A DNA stretch of 64,000 nt from Rhodospirillales bacterium. Its GTDB lineage: Bacteria > Pseudomonadota > Alphaproteobacteria > Rhodospirillales > Magnetovibrionaceae. The notes below the pieces were generated by a model. It was not told the origin of the DNA. It made no database searches and was given only the letters and a program-made list of their open reading frames with translations. Numbering within the stretch: the stretch's first letter is position 1; every line of letters starts with the position of its first letter. Shown here piece by piece: positions 1 through 8,915 of this stretch. The DNA is taken from positions 1-64,000 of the forward strand of contig JANLGW010000026.1 of the NCBI GenBank assembly GCA_024653965.1, read 5' to 3'. Position numbers and translations under genes: made by a program.

Positions 1-57
1 CTTGACGGCGCGAACACCCTTTTCTTTTAAGCGTGCGGGGGCTAAACCCAAGATACC

Positions 58-1881
58 ATGGAAATAACCGCGCCCTTCGTTTTGTTCGACGATGCCCACT
101 CGGAAAACGGCTCAGACCCGCAAGGCTTGGCCGAAACCCGCATGCGCCTTTATGCGTCGCCGCTTGAAGTGCTTGAATGCCGCCATGCCGCAGACGTCCC
201 GGACACACTCGCAAAAATCGACCACGCGCTCGCGAGCGGCCATCACGTCGCGGGTTATCTGGCCTATGAACTGGGTTATCTGTTGGAGCCCAAACTGGCC
301 AGCCTGTTGCCGGACAATTTGGACGGCCCGCTGATTTGGATGGGCGTTTTTGCGACGGCGCAGCTATTGGATGCAGACGAAAGCGCCGCCTTGCTGAACG
401 ATTGGGCACAAGAAGATCACCATGTCGGCCCGCTCACCACGGCCATGATCCGCGAACGCTATATGGCCAACGTCGAAACCGTGCGCGATCACATCCGCGC
501 CGGCGATATTTATCAGATCAACTACACCTTCAAACAACGCTTTGCATACTCCGGCAGCGCGCTGTCGCTGTATGCCGCATTGCGCGACCGGCAACGTGCG
601 TCGTTCGGCGCGCTCATCGCCACCGGCACACGCCACATTCTTTCGCTATCGCCGGAATTGTTCGTCGAGGTGCAGGGCGGCATAGCCCGCACCCGGCCCA
701 TGAAAGGCACCGCCGCACGCGCCGCCAGCACACCCGCCGATGCGGCGCGGCGGCACTGGCTTCGCGATGATGAAAAATCCAAGGCCGAAAACCTGATGAT
801 CGTTGATCTGTTGCGCAACGATCTGGGCCGCGTCGCCCAGGTGGGTAGCGTCACCGTCACCGATTTGTTCAGCGTCGAAACTTATCCGACCCTGCACCAG
901 ATGACCTCCGGCATCGAAGCCAGGCTGCGCGCCGATGTTTCATTTTCCCAACTGATCGGCGCGCTGTTTCCGTGCGGCTCCGTCACCGGCGCGCCCAAGG
1001 TCAAAGCGATGGAAATCATCCGCACCCTGGAAGACGCGCCCCGTGGCGTATACACCGGGGCAATCGGTTATGCCTCAGCGACTGACGGCATCCGCTTCAA
1101 CGTCGCCATCCGCACGCTGGATCTAGACAATGCAGGCCACGGTGAAATGGGTATCGGCAGCGGCATCGTCTATGATTCCGATGCCGGCGAAGAATGGGAT
1201 GAATGCCACTTGAAGGCTCGTTTTTTAACCGATGCGGATCAGCCTGCGTTCGCGCTTTTGGAAACGCTGAAATGGGATAACGAGGCAGGCTTTGCGCTAC
1301 TGGATCGGCACCTGGACAGGCTGGCCGAAAGTGCGGCCTATTTCTGTTTCCCCTATCACAAACACGCGGTGATGGAGGCCCTCAACGCCGCCGTCTTAGG
1401 GCACAAGGATCCGTTGCGCCTGCGCCTGACGCTCGATGCTCACGGTGCGGCGACGGTCGAGACAAAACCGCTTAAGCCCTTAGGCGCCGATGGCGTTTTG
1501 TACTTCGCCGTATCCGACAAAATCGTCGATACCGACAGCCCGTTCACCCATCACAAAACCACCCGGCGCGCCTTTTACGACGACGAACGTGCGCGGGCGC
1601 AAAGCGACGAGGTTTTGTTCCTCAACGCTCAAGGCGAACTGACCGAAGGTTCCTTTACCAATGTGTTCGTTGAACTCGCCGAAGATATGGGCGGAGTTTT
1701 GCGGACTCCGCCGACATCGTGCGGATTGCTTGCCGGAACCTTGCGTCAAGAATTGCTCGATAGCGGCCGCGCCATCGAAGCCATTCTAACCCTATCCGAC
1801 CTCAAAGCTCCCAACCGGGTGTTTCTCGGCAATTCGGTGCGCGGATTGATGCCGGCAAAAGCAGTGCCGCTTAAAATCTGA
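58..1881 (+). CDS. pabB: Fused aminodeoxychorismate synthase component I / aminodeoxychorismate lyase
   Basis: A 607-residue bifunctional enzyme of p-aminobenzoate (folate) synthesis in the cytosol. Residues about 1-385 are the chorismate-binding PabB domain: RPMKGTAAR at about 213 carries the lysine typical of PabB (TrpE has alanine there), followed by DDEKSKAENLMIVDLLRND and GSVTGAPKVKAMEII. Residues about 395-607 are a PLP-dependent PabC-type lyase, with probable PLP lysine K500 in HHKTTRR and the family motif LTEGSFTN. Such fusions are common in proteobacteria. The amidotransferase subunit (PabA) is not in the window. The ATG at 58 is the first in-frame start; a weak TTGACG -35-like element lies at 2-7. 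Confidence 0.93.
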   Translation: MEITAPFVLFDDAHSENGSDPQGLAETRMRLYASPLEVLECRHAADVPDTLAKIDHALASGHHVAGYLAYELGYLLEPKLASLLPDNLDGPLIWMGVFATAQLLDADESAALLNDWAQEDHHVGPLTTAMIRERYMANVETVRDHIRAGDIYQINYTFKQRFAYSGSALSLYAALRDRQRASFGALIATGTRHILSLSPELFVEVQGGIARTRPMKGTAARAASTPADAARRHWLRDDEKSKAENLMIVDLLRNDLGRVAQVGSVTVTDLFSVETYPTLHQMTSGIEARLRADVSFSQLIGALFPCGSVTGAPKVKAMEIIRTLEDAPRGVYTGAIGYASATDGIRFNVAIRTLDLDNAGHGEMGIGSGIVYDSDAGEEWDECHLKARFLTDADQPAFALLETLKWDNEAGFALLDRHLDRLAESAAYFCFPYHKHAVMEALNAAVLGHKDPLRLRLTLDAHGAATVETKPLKPLGADGVLYFAVSDKIVDTDSPFTHHKTTRRAFYDDERARAQSDEVLFLNAQGELTEGSFTNVFVELAEDMGGVLRTPPTSCGLLAGTLRQELLDSGRAIEAILTLSDLKAPNRVFLGNSVRGLMPAKAVPLKI

Positions 1882-1901
1882 CGGCCCCCGGTTATCCCCT
1901 G

Positions 1902-1958
1902 TTGACGTTGCGCCGCCAATCGCTTTAAGTGATCTCAACCATTGAGGTAAATGATCAC
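1902..1958 (+). promoter_or_regulatory. Predicted sigma70 promoter with nested inverted repeat at the start site
   Basis: TTGACG (1902-1907), a 17-nt spacer and TTAAGT (1925-1930) form a plausible promoter 50 nt before the lipoprotein gene at 1982. A nested inverted repeat follows: outer arms GTGATC (1929-1934) and GATCAC (1953-1958), inner arms CTCAA (1934-1938) and TTGAG (1942-1946). It covers the expected transcription start, so it could be an operator or a 5' hairpin. This is pattern-based only. Confidence 0.4.
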
Positions 1959-1981
1959 GCCAATATCGCGGCAGAGGAAAC

Positions 1982-2668
1982 ATGCACTGGATCATACGAA
2001 CGATCGCGCTTTGTTTTGTTGCCTTCGCTGCGGCAGGTTGCGCCGCCCCCAATCACCTTGAATTCACATGGAAAGACGATCAGCGGCGGGTATTGCTGAT
2101 GCCCACCGATATCCAACTGTCCGAACTCAATGCCGGCGGCATAGAAATGCCCAATGCCGAATGGACAGCGAACGCCGAGAAGCATTTTCTTCAGTCCATG
2201 CGGCGCAAACTGGCCGAGGCCAACTCGCACATCATCGAAGCCCAAGGCGGCTTTGATCAGCCCGCTGAACAAATCAGCTTGATCAAATTGCACGAAGCGG
2301 TGGGCAAATCCGTGCAAAATCACCGTCCGGGGGCAATCTTATCCTTGCCCACCAAGGCCAAAGCGGAACCGTGGACCTTGGGCCCCTCGGTCAACAAACT
2401 CAAACAGCGTTACAACGCCGATTACGCCTTGTTCGTCAACATCCGCGATTCCTACGCCAACAGCGAACGGGTAACCGCCATCGTCATCGGCGCCATGTTC
2501 GGCGTACAGATGCAAGCCGGCGTGCAAAGAGGCTTTGCCTCGCTGGTCGATCTCAATAGCGGCGAGGTCGTGTGGTACGGCTTTTTGGCGCGGGGGAATG
2601 GCGACATGCGCACGTTCGAAGGCGCTCAAGAAACAACCGACGCCTTGTTAAAAGGATTTCCCGGATGA
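1982..2668 (+). CDS. Putative outer-membrane lipoprotein
   Basis: A 228-residue protein with an N-terminal hydrophobic stretch ending in a lipobox (AAGC, Cys at about 20), so probably a lipoprotein exported by Sec. The rest is soluble-looking, with one moderately hydrophobic Ala/Gly-rich stretch around residue 165 (IVIGAMFGVQMQAG). No family is recognised with certainty. Its stop codon overlaps the start of the M48 protease gene (ATGA), and the next gene also overlaps, so three exported proteins are likely cotranscribed. A joint role in envelope maintenance is an inference from this arrangement only. Confidence 0.75.
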   Translation: MHWIIRTIALCFVAFAAAGCAAPNHLEFTWKDDQRRVLLMPTDIQLSELNAGGIEMPNAEWTANAEKHFLQSMRRKLAEANSHIIEAQGGFDQPAEQISLIKLHEAVGKSVQNHRPGAILSLPTKAKAEPWTLGPSVNKLKQRYNADYALFVNIRDSYANSERVTAIVIGAMFGVQMQAGVQRGFASLVDLNSGEVVWYGFLARGNGDMRTFEGAQETTDALLKGFPG

Positions 2669-3930
2669 CGCCCCGCTCTCACGGCCCGCGTATGTTCATC
2701 CTTGCGACAGCCCTGCTGGTGGGCGCGTGCCAAACCACCGGCACAAGCGGGACCTCCGCCAAAGCTTTTTTTCAAAATGTAAAAAACGATCCGCCCGCCG
2801 TCAGCGAAACGCCAAAGAATGCCATCAACAGCTATCACCTAGTCGACTTGAAACCCGGCGAACGCCCACCGCTCAGCAGCGACGAGGCCGGAATATGGAT
2901 GATGGTGGACAAGGCGGAAATGGGCATCGCGACCTCTGGCCAACGGGTGATGGACGCGAAACTCAATGCTTATGTCAACGACATCGTTTGCCGAGTGGCG
3001 GGCGACTATTGCAAGGATTTTCGCGTTTACATCGTGCGTGTGCCCAACTTCAACGCCTCCATGTCCCCCAACGGCACCATGATCATTCATACGGGATTCT
3101 TGCTGCGCGCCCGCAACGAGGCCCAACTAGCCGCCGTCGTCGGCCACGAAATCTCGCATTATCTGCGCCGCCACTCGGCTCAACGCGCCAAAGACATGAT
3201 CGACAAAACCAATGCGCTTTTGTTCGTGCAGTTCGCCAACGCCATTGCAGGCATCGCGCCGGTCAGCGACTTGGCCGCGCTGGCCACGGTGGGCAGCATT
3301 CGAGCGTTCAGTCGCGAGCACGAACGTGAGGCCGACGGTTACGGGCTGGCGCTGATGGTGCGCGCGGGCTACGACCCCAAAGAAGCCGCAACCATCTGGC
3401 AACGCGTCATGCGTGAACAGCGCGCCGTCGCCGACAAAATAACCTACGACCCTTTTCTCGCCACCCACCCGCCAAGCGAGGAACGCAACGACACCTTAAA
3501 CGCATTGGCCAAGACCGTTGAAAACAACAACGAACTGCGCACCGGAGAGACCGCCCACCAAAACGCCATCAAACCGCTGCGCGCGGAATTTTTGCGCGAC
3601 GAATTGGCCCAGCGCCAATATTCCGCCACCCTAAAGCTGTTGGACATGCTGCTCGAGGACAACCACCAACCCGCCGAAGTGCATTATTTCCAAGGCGAGC
3701 TGTACCGCCTGCGCGGCAAAGATAGCGATCGCGAAAAAGCTTTGAGCGCCTACCGCAAAGCCCTGTCCGAAGATGGCGCTCCCGCCGAGGTCTATCGCTC
3801 TTACGGTCTGTTGCTGCATCGTATCGGCAAAAAAGACGAGGCCAAAAGTGCGCTCGAAAGCTACCTGGAAAAAGCGGGCGATGCGCCGGATCGGGAAATG
3901 ATCCGCGCCATGATCGAAGGGGAAAGTTGA
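2665..3930 (+). CDS. M48-family metalloprotease lipoprotein with C-terminal TPRs (BepA-like)
   Basis: Start chosen at ATG 2665, which overlaps the upstream stop as ATGA and begins right before a signal sequence with lipobox VGAC. The longer frame from 2572 would lie inside the previous gene. The 421-residue product has the zinc motif HEISH at 161-165 and the third ligand glutamate in EREAD (about 222), typical of M48 peptidases. The C-terminal third (about 335-415) has TPR-like helices (ALSAYRKAL, VYRSYGLLLHRIGKKDEA). This domain order matches periplasmic BepA/YfgC-type proteases and chaperones that act on outer-membrane protein assembly. Substrates cannot be told from the sequence. Confidence 0.88.
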   Translation: MTPRSHGPRMFILATALLVGACQTTGTSGTSAKAFFQNVKNDPPAVSETPKNAINSYHLVDLKPGERPPLSSDEAGIWMMVDKAEMGIATSGQRVMDAKLNAYVNDIVCRVAGDYCKDFRVYIVRVPNFNASMSPNGTMIIHTGFLLRARNEAQLAAVVGHEISHYLRRHSAQRAKDMIDKTNALLFVQFANAIAGIAPVSDLAALATVGSIRAFSREHEREADGYGLALMVRAGYDPKEAATIWQRVMREQRAVADKITYDPFLATHPPSEERNDTLNALAKTVENNNELRTGETAHQNAIKPLRAEFLRDELAQRQYSATLKLLDMLLEDNHQPAEVHYFQGELYRLRGKDSDREKALSAYRKALSEDGAPAEVYRSYGLLLHRIGKKDEAKSALESYLEKAGDAPDREMIRAMIEGES

Positions 3931-4532
3931 TGGCGACGAAACTCCGCATGACCCTCTTGGCGGCAGTGCTGGCGATAAGCGCCTGCCAGCCTTACACCCT
4001 GGCGCAAACGGGCAAGCCGGTATTGGTCGCCGACAGCCTCACGGTCACGCCCAGCATCGATTGGAGCCACTCCGCCATCGGCAATGCCGAAATCTGGACC
4101 GTCGACGGCCCCTTGCTGGAAGACTTGACGTTTTTCACCAACGTCGACAAAGGCGACCCCTTGGCGCCCACATCATTTTGGATACGGATCGGGATGCCAT
4201 ATCAAAAAGAAGGCAAGATGCCCACCTTCGACCCCGCCATGAGCGCCCTGGAAATCGCCGATCTGGTGCGCGAAACGTACACCCGCAATGGCCAGCTAAA
4301 CTTCACCTATACCGATCTGGCGCCCCAACCCTTTGGCGGCAACAAAGGATTTCGCTTTGATTTTACCTTCACCACGGTGGAAGGACTAAACAAACAGGGC
4401 ATGGCCGTCGGCGCGCTGGTGAATGAAAAACTGCACATCGCGATCTATACCGGCGCCCGGGAACATTATTTTGAAAAATATAAAAGCGCCGTGGAGACTC
4501 TATTGAATTCATTGAAAATTCAGCGGGGCTGA
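3930..4532 (+). CDS. Putative lipoprotein
   Basis: A 200-residue exported protein. ATG 3930 overlaps the protease stop (TGATG); a TTG three bases earlier is less likely. The signal peptide ends in lipobox ISAC (Cys about 17). The mature part is polar with no recognised domain and resembles uncharacterised alphaproteobacterial lipoproteins. It is the third gene of the lipoprotein/M48 operon and may support the protease, but this is inferred only from overlap. Confidence 0.75.
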   Translation: MATKLRMTLLAAVLAISACQPYTLAQTGKPVLVADSLTVTPSIDWSHSAIGNAEIWTVDGPLLEDLTFFTNVDKGDPLAPTSFWIRIGMPYQKEGKMPTFDPAMSALEIADLVRETYTRNGQLNFTYTDLAPQPFGGNKGFRFDFTFTTVEGLNKQGMAVGALVNEKLHIAIYTGAREHYFEKYKSAVETLLNSLKIQRG

Positions 4533-4562
4533 ACCTCCCTCCCCGGCATATACTCCCGCCCC

Positions 4563-4578
4563 TGTGACGCTCCGCACA
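4563..4578. promoter_or_regulatory. Imperfect Crp-type box
   Basis: TGTGA-CGCTCC-GCACA matches the Crp consensus TGTGA-N6-TCACA at nine of ten positions. It lies 62 bp upstream of the membrane-protein gene at 4640. Three better matches occur elsewhere in the window. Confidence 0.35.
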
Positions 4579-4639
4579 GCGCGCCAACGCTTGTAGGCAT
4601 AGAATCGTTTCATGACCTCAAGGAATTTGGAGTGCTGAG

Positions 4640-5317
4640 ATGTCTACGTCAGCCCACTATTTAGCTCACCGCATGCCCCCCCGCCCTCGCCGCATCAGGC
4701 GTGTTGAGCAACCTGAACGCAGCATGCGCGGCGATATTATCGCGCTGCTGTCCATGTGTGCATTTGCGTTTTTGGTGCTCGGCGCATTCATCGCCGTCAA
4801 GATGATTCCCGAAACCGAACTTAAGATCGGCACGCTCTTCAATTCCTATTTCGATGTGCGCAACGAAACCTCATTCACCTTGGGCGCGGTCAAACTTGGC
4901 ACCACCATCGATCAAGTCCGCAATCACCACGAAAAAGCGCTAAAAGGCATCACCGCCGATGGCTCCATCACGCTGGCGTTTAGCGACAATGCGGATCGTT
5001 ACATCGTCTGGTATGGCGAAAACGGCCCACAACACATCGCCTATAAGGTCCGTCAGGTTCGCGAACTTAGCAATGTGACGGAAGACGAATTCATCGGCGC
5101 CATCGCCGAACGGTACGGCGCACCATCACTTTCAACCTGTTCACGCCGCATCGTCGATGGTGTGCGGGACTGTCAGTTCAGTTGGTGGATTCCCGGTGAG
5201 GTGCGCTTGGATATCAACAGCCGCCAAGACCCGAAGGCCGCCAAACCGGTGCTGAAGATCACCCAGCAAATCACCGACACCCGTCAGGAAGGCCGCCTGC
5301 ACCGCGCCGCCCAATAG
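4640..5317 (+). CDS. Single-pass membrane protein of unknown function
   Basis: A 225-residue protein with a basic, proline/arginine-rich N-terminus (about 1-30) followed by one transmembrane helix (about 34-55, IIALLSMCAFAFLVLGAFIAV), then a soluble C-terminal domain that by the positive-inside rule should be periplasmic. Two cysteines near 165 and 177 (CSRRIVDGVRDC) could form a disulfide. No known domain is recognised. Monocistronic, with 107 nt upstream containing an imperfect Crp-like box. Confidence 0.7.
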   Translation: MSTSAHYLAHRMPPRPRRIRRVEQPERSMRGDIIALLSMCAFAFLVLGAFIAVKMIPETELKIGTLFNSYFDVRNETSFTLGAVKLGTTIDQVRNHHEKALKGITADGSITLAFSDNADRYIVWYGENGPQHIAYKVRQVRELSNVTEDEFIGAIAERYGAPSLSTCSRRIVDGVRDCQFSWWIPGEVRLDINSRQDPKAAKPVLKITQQITDTRQEGRLHRAAQ

Positions 5318-5435
5318 GCCAACCTTTCCGGCACGAACCGTTTGGATCGCCGCGACCAAACGCGATATCTTTTAGACAGGACGTCCGCAACCTGATACCT
5401 CTGAAGCCTCAGATGGATCAGCTTAGGTGTTCCCC

Positions 5436-6689
5436 ATGACCTCCCCCGTTTCTGGCCCCGTTTCTGGCCCCGTTTCTGGCCCCATTTCTGGCCCCGCTTC
5501 CGGCCCTGTTTCCAGGCCGCACTTTCATTGGCAAGACCCGTTTTTGCTCGACGCGCAACTCAGCGAAGACGAACGACTGGTTCGCGATACCGCCTTTGCC
5601 TACGCTCAAGATAAATTGATGAGCCGCATCGTGCAGGCCAACCGCGATGAAGTCTTTCACCGTGAAATCCTGACCGAAATGGGCGAATTGGGCCTGCTTG
5701 GCTGCACCCTGCCCGAAACCGTCGGCTGCGCGGGCGTCAGCCACGTCGCCTACGGTCTGGTAGCGCGAGAGATCGAGCGCGCCGATAGCGGCTATCGTTC
5801 CGCCATGAGCGTGCAGTCGTCGCTGGTCATGCATCCGATCTACACTTATGGCACCGAGGCCATGCGCGCCAAATATCTACCCGGTCTGGCCTCGGGCGAA
5901 CGGGTCGGTTGTTTCGGCCTGACCGAACCCGATGCGGGCTCCGACCCGGCTTCGATGAAATCGCGCGCCGAGCGGGTGGCGGGCGGCTTCAAGCTTTCGG
6001 GCAGCAAAATGTGGATCACCAATTCACCCATCGCCGATGTGTTCGTGGTGTGGGCGAAACTCGACGGCGACATTCGCGGTTTCGTGCTGGAAAAAGGCAT
6101 GAAGGGTTTGAGCGCGCCGAAGATCGAAGGCAAATTCTCCTTGCGCGCCTCGATCACCGGCGAAATCGTCATGGATGGCATCGTGGTGCCGGAAGAAAAT
6201 ATGTTCCCCGACGTGCGCGGCCTGGCCGGGCCGTTCGGCTGTTTGAACAAGGCCCGTTTTGGCATCGCCTGGGGGGCTTTAGGTGCGGCAGAATTTTGCT
6301 GGCTGGCGGCGCGTCAATACACGCTGGATCGCATCCAATTCGGCCGCCCGCTGGCCGCGACGCAACTGGTGCAAAAGAAACTCGCCGACATGCAGACGGA
6401 AATTGCGCTCGGCTTGCAAGCCTGCCTGCGTCTGGGCCGCATGATCGACGAAGGCACCGGTGCGCCGGAACTGATTTCCATGCTCAAACGCAATTCGTGC
6501 GGCAAGGCGCTGGATATCGCCCGCATGTCGCGCGACATGCACGGCGGCAACGGCATCGCCGACGAGTTCCACATCATCCGCCACGTGATGAACTTGGAAG
6601 CGGTAAACACCTACGAAGGCACCCACGATGTGCACGCCCTGATTTTGGGCCGCGCACAGACAGGGATTCAGGCGTTTTCGGGGGAATGA
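5436..6689 (+). CDS. gcdH: Acyl-CoA dehydrogenase, glutaryl-CoA dehydrogenase type
   Basis: FAD enzyme of about 417 residues, closest in character to glutaryl-CoA dehydrogenase (oxidative decarboxylation of glutaryl-CoA to crotonyl-CoA in lysine and tryptophan breakdown). [20 protein letters not shown] is the usual N-terminus of that family. [32 protein letters not shown] and the catalytic-region [16 protein letters not shown] support the call. ATG 5436 is preferred because AGG lies 8 nt upstream; GTG 5427 is possible. Between the start and the conserved domain is a tandem (VSGP)n segment encoded by 12-bp repeats, absent from typical family members. Substrate assignment is by family resemblance. 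Confidence 0.88.
   Translation: MTSPVSGPVSGPVSGPISGPASGPVSRPHFHWQDPFLLDAQLSEDERLVRDTAFAYAQDKLMSRIVQANRDEVFHREILTEMGELGLLGCTLPETVGCAGVSHVAYGLVAREIERADSGYRSAMSVQSSLVMHPIYTYGTEAMRAKYLPGLASGERVGCFGLTEPDAGSDPASMKSRAERVAGGFKLSGSKMWITNSPIADVFVVWAKLDGDIRGFVLEKGMKGLSAPKIEGKFSLRASITGEIVMDGIVVPEENMFPDVRGLAGPFGCLNKARFGIAWGALGAAEFCWLAARQYTLDRIQFGRPLAATQLVQKKLADMQTEIALGLQACLRLGRMIDEGTGAPELISMLKRNSCGKALDIARMSRDMHGGNGIADEFHIIRHVMNLEAVNTYEGTHDVHALILGRAQTGIQAFSGE
5448..5519 (+). repeat. 12-bp in-frame minisatellite in the gcdH N-terminus
   Basis: Six consecutive 12-bp units: three identical copies of GTTTCTGGCCCC, then ATTTCTGGCCCC, GCTTCCGGCCCT and GTTTCCAGGCCG, drifting toward the 3' end. Each unit encodes four residues (VSGP-like), so copy-number change keeps the frame. 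Confidence 0.93.
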
Positions 6690-6734
6690 GCCGTTTTCCG
6701 CCCCCCCTTTCATAGGGGCGAGGGACGCGCTAGA

Positions 6735-7790
6735 ATGAAAAAAATCAACCCCCTGACCCGTGACCCAAGACCCATGAGCAACACCGTGATCTTACCCGCC
6801 GCCGGGGCCAAAACCCTGGCCGATATCGACCCCACACTCGACTTAAGCGCCGAGATTGATCGCCTGCGCAAAGAAAAAAACGCCATCATCTTGGCGCACT
6901 ATTACCAAGACGGCGAAATTCAAGACTTGGCGGACTATGTCGGCGACAGCCTGGATCTATCGCGCAAGGCCGCCGCCACCGATGCCGACATGATCGTCTT
7001 TTCCGGCGTGCGCTTCATGGCCGAGGTGGCGAAGATTTTGAGCCCGCAAAAGACCGTCGTTATTCCCGACGCCGAGGCGGGATGCTCGCTCGAAGATTCC
7101 TGTCAGCCCGGCCCCTTCAAAGCATGGCGCGACGCGCACCCGGGTCACATCTCGCTCACCTACATCAATTGCTCGGCGGAAGTAAAAGCGTTGAGCGACA
7201 TCATCGTCACCTCAAGCAGCGCCGAACACATCGTCAACCAATTGCCCAAGGACCAGCCGATCTTGTTCGCGCCGGACCGGCACTTGGGCGCCTACATCAA
7301 ACGCAAAACCGGGCGCGAGGACATGGTGCTGTGGCCGGGCACGTGTATCGTCCACGAACAGTTCAGCGCCCGCGAAATCACGCGGCTGAAAAGCCAACAC
7401 CCGGGCGCTTTGGTGGCTGCGCACCCCGAATGCCCGGAAGGCATTTTGCAGGTTGCCGACCACATCGGCTCGACCAGCCAGATTTTGAAGTTCGTACACG
7501 ACAGCCCGGCCCGCGAATTCATCGTCGCTACCGAGCAGCACATCATCCACCAAATGCAAAAAGACGCACCGGGCAAAATCTTTCTGGCGGCACCGGGGGC
7601 GGACGGCGGATGCAATTGCGCCAGCTGCCCGTTCATGGCGCTCAACACGTTGGAAAAGATGTATCTGGCCATGATCAACGAAGCGCCGCGCATCGAGATG
7701 CCCGAAGAGTTGCGCCTGCGCGCCTTAAAGCCGCTGGAACGCATGTTGGAACTCGCCCCCATCAAAAAGCCCGAACAGAATGCGGCCTGA
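6735..7790 (+). CDS. nadA: Quinolinate synthase A
   Basis: Condenses iminoaspartate with dihydroxyacetone phosphate to quinolinate in de novo NAD synthesis. The 351-residue length is normal. Cysteines expected for the [4Fe-4S] cluster appear in GCSLEDSC, GTCIVHEQF and CNCASCPFM, and the N-terminal substrate motif is AIILAHYYQDGEIQDLADYV. ATG 6735 is the first start; ATG 6774 (MSNTVIL) is a plausible alternative. It overlaps nadC by 11 nt, so the two are translationally coupled. The third enzyme of the set, NadB, is separated from them by the copper cassette. Confidence 0.95.
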   Translation: MKKINPLTRDPRPMSNTVILPAAGAKTLADIDPTLDLSAEIDRLRKEKNAIILAHYYQDGEIQDLADYVGDSLDLSRKAAATDADMIVFSGVRFMAEVAKILSPQKTVVIPDAEAGCSLEDSCQPGPFKAWRDAHPGHISLTYINCSAEVKALSDIIVTSSSAEHIVNQLPKDQPILFAPDRHLGAYIKRKTGREDMVLWPGTCIVHEQFSAREITRLKSQHPGALVAAHPECPEGILQVADHIGSTSQILKFVHDSPAREFIVATEQHIIHQMQKDAPGKIFLAAPGADGGCNCASCPFMALNTLEKMYLAMINEAPRIEMPEELRLRALKPLERMLELAPIKKPEQNAA

Positions 7791-8643
7791 CATTCCCCAC
7801 GGCGTCGATCGCGCCGCCACCCTCACCCTCATCCAAATGGCGCTGGCCGAAGATTTAGGTCTAGGCGGCGACATCACCTCGGCTTCGACCATTCCTGAGG
7901 GCGTGCAGTTCACCGCCAACTTGGTCGCCCGCCACGACATGGTGGTGGCGGGGCTGGGGCTGGCGGGGCTGGTGTTCAAAACCGTGGACGAAACCACCGA
8001 TTGGCAAAGCACCGTCGAAGACGGTGCAAGCGTCAAAACCGGAACCATCCTCGCCACCGTGTCCGGCCCGGCGCGCAACCTGCTCACGGCGGAGCGCACG
8101 GCGCTCAATTTACTGCAACACTTATCGGGCATCGCCACGTTGACACGTCAGTATGTGGATGCGGTGGCGGGCACCGGGGCCGCCATCTTGGACACCCGCA
8201 AAACGCTTCCGGCGTACCGCGAACTGGCCAAGTACGCCGCGCGTATGGGCGGGGCCACCAACCACCGCATGCGTCTAGACGACATGGTGTTGATCAAAGA
8301 CAACCACATCGCCGTTGCGGGCGGCATGGCGCAGGCAATCCAAGGGGCCAAAAACGCAGGGCACCGCCCCATCGAAGTCGAGTGCGACACCTTAGCCCAA
8401 GTGCGCGAAGCCTTGGCCGAAGGCGTGGACGCGATCTTGCTCGACAACATGAACTTAGACCAGTTGCACGAAGCGGTGGCGCTGATCGGCGATCAGGCCC
8501 GTACCGAGGCATCGGGCGGGGTGACGCTTAAAACCGTGCGCGCCATCGCCTCTACCGGGGTGAAGACCATTTCCGTTGGCCGCATCACCCAATCGGCTCC
8601 GGCGGTCGATATCGGTCTCGACTGGAACCCGGAAAAGCGCTAG
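7780..8643 (+). CDS. nadC: Nicotinate-nucleotide pyrophosphorylase (quinolinate phosphoribosyltransferase)
   Basis: Converts quinolinate and PRPP to nicotinate mononucleotide, CO2 and pyrophosphate. The 287-residue product has the family signatures LDTRKTLPAYRELAKYA, GGATNHRMRLDDMVLIKDNH and VEVECDTLAQ-type strands ending with SVGRITQSAPAVDIGLDW. Its ATG lies inside the end of nadA (11-nt overlap), indicating one transcript. Confidence 0.95.
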   Translation: MRPDIPHGVDRAATLTLIQMALAEDLGLGGDITSASTIPEGVQFTANLVARHDMVVAGLGLAGLVFKTVDETTDWQSTVEDGASVKTGTILATVSGPARNLLTAERTALNLLQHLSGIATLTRQYVDAVAGTGAAILDTRKTLPAYRELAKYAARMGGATNHRMRLDDMVLIKDNHIAVAGGMAQAIQGAKNAGHRPIEVECDTLAQVREALAEGVDAILLDNMNLDQLHEAVALIGDQARTEASGGVTLKTVRAIASTGVKTISVGRITQSAPAVDIGLDWNPEKR

Positions 8644-8699
8644 ATTCAAAGGGCTATCTTGCTTTTTACGCACACACGACGGGCGCTCAAGTCACTTAA

Positions 8700-8730
8700 T
8701 TGACCTTCCCGTCGCGAGAAGCCCTAAACT
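8700..8730 (+). promoter_or_regulatory. CueR/MerR-type copper promoter
   Basis: TTGACC (8700-8705) and TAAACT (8725-8730) are separated by 19 bp, the over-long spacer diagnostic of MerR-family activated promoters. The spacer holds a dyad, CTTCCC-N5-GAGAAG (8705-8721). The left half, TTGACCTTCCC, matches the textbook CueR-controlled copA promoter. It is followed by the MerR-like ORF remnant and the Cu(I) ATPase gene, so copper-responsive control is the likely function. Confidence 0.75.
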
Positions 8731-8739
8731 GACTCAATA

Positions 8740-8865
8740 ATGAAAATCGGCGAAGTCTCTGCCTCGCCGCACGTACCGGCCAAAACGGGCCGATTTACGC
8801 TTTCTGTTCCCGTGAATACCGGGAAATATTTAAGGGAAGTATCCTGGCAAATATTTGATCGATAG
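8740..8865 (+). pseudogene. Remnant of a MerR/CueR-type regulator gene
   Basis: A 41-codon ORF begins MKIGEVSAS and continues HVPAKTGRF. This resembles the start of MerR-family regulators, which read roughly MxIGExAxxxGVxxKTIRxYE. The helix-turn-helix alignment breaks after about residue 19 and the frame stops at 8863-8865, so no DNA-binding domain is complete. It starts 10 nt after the -10 of the CueR-type promoter, where a cueR leading a copper operon would be expected. It may be a decayed or deleted regulator; a leader peptide resembling MerR by chance is the alternative. Confidence 0.5.
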
Positions 8866-8915
8866 ACCACCCAGAGTACAGCGCCATTATCATAGATGGG
8901 TAAAAAGGGTTGGAG

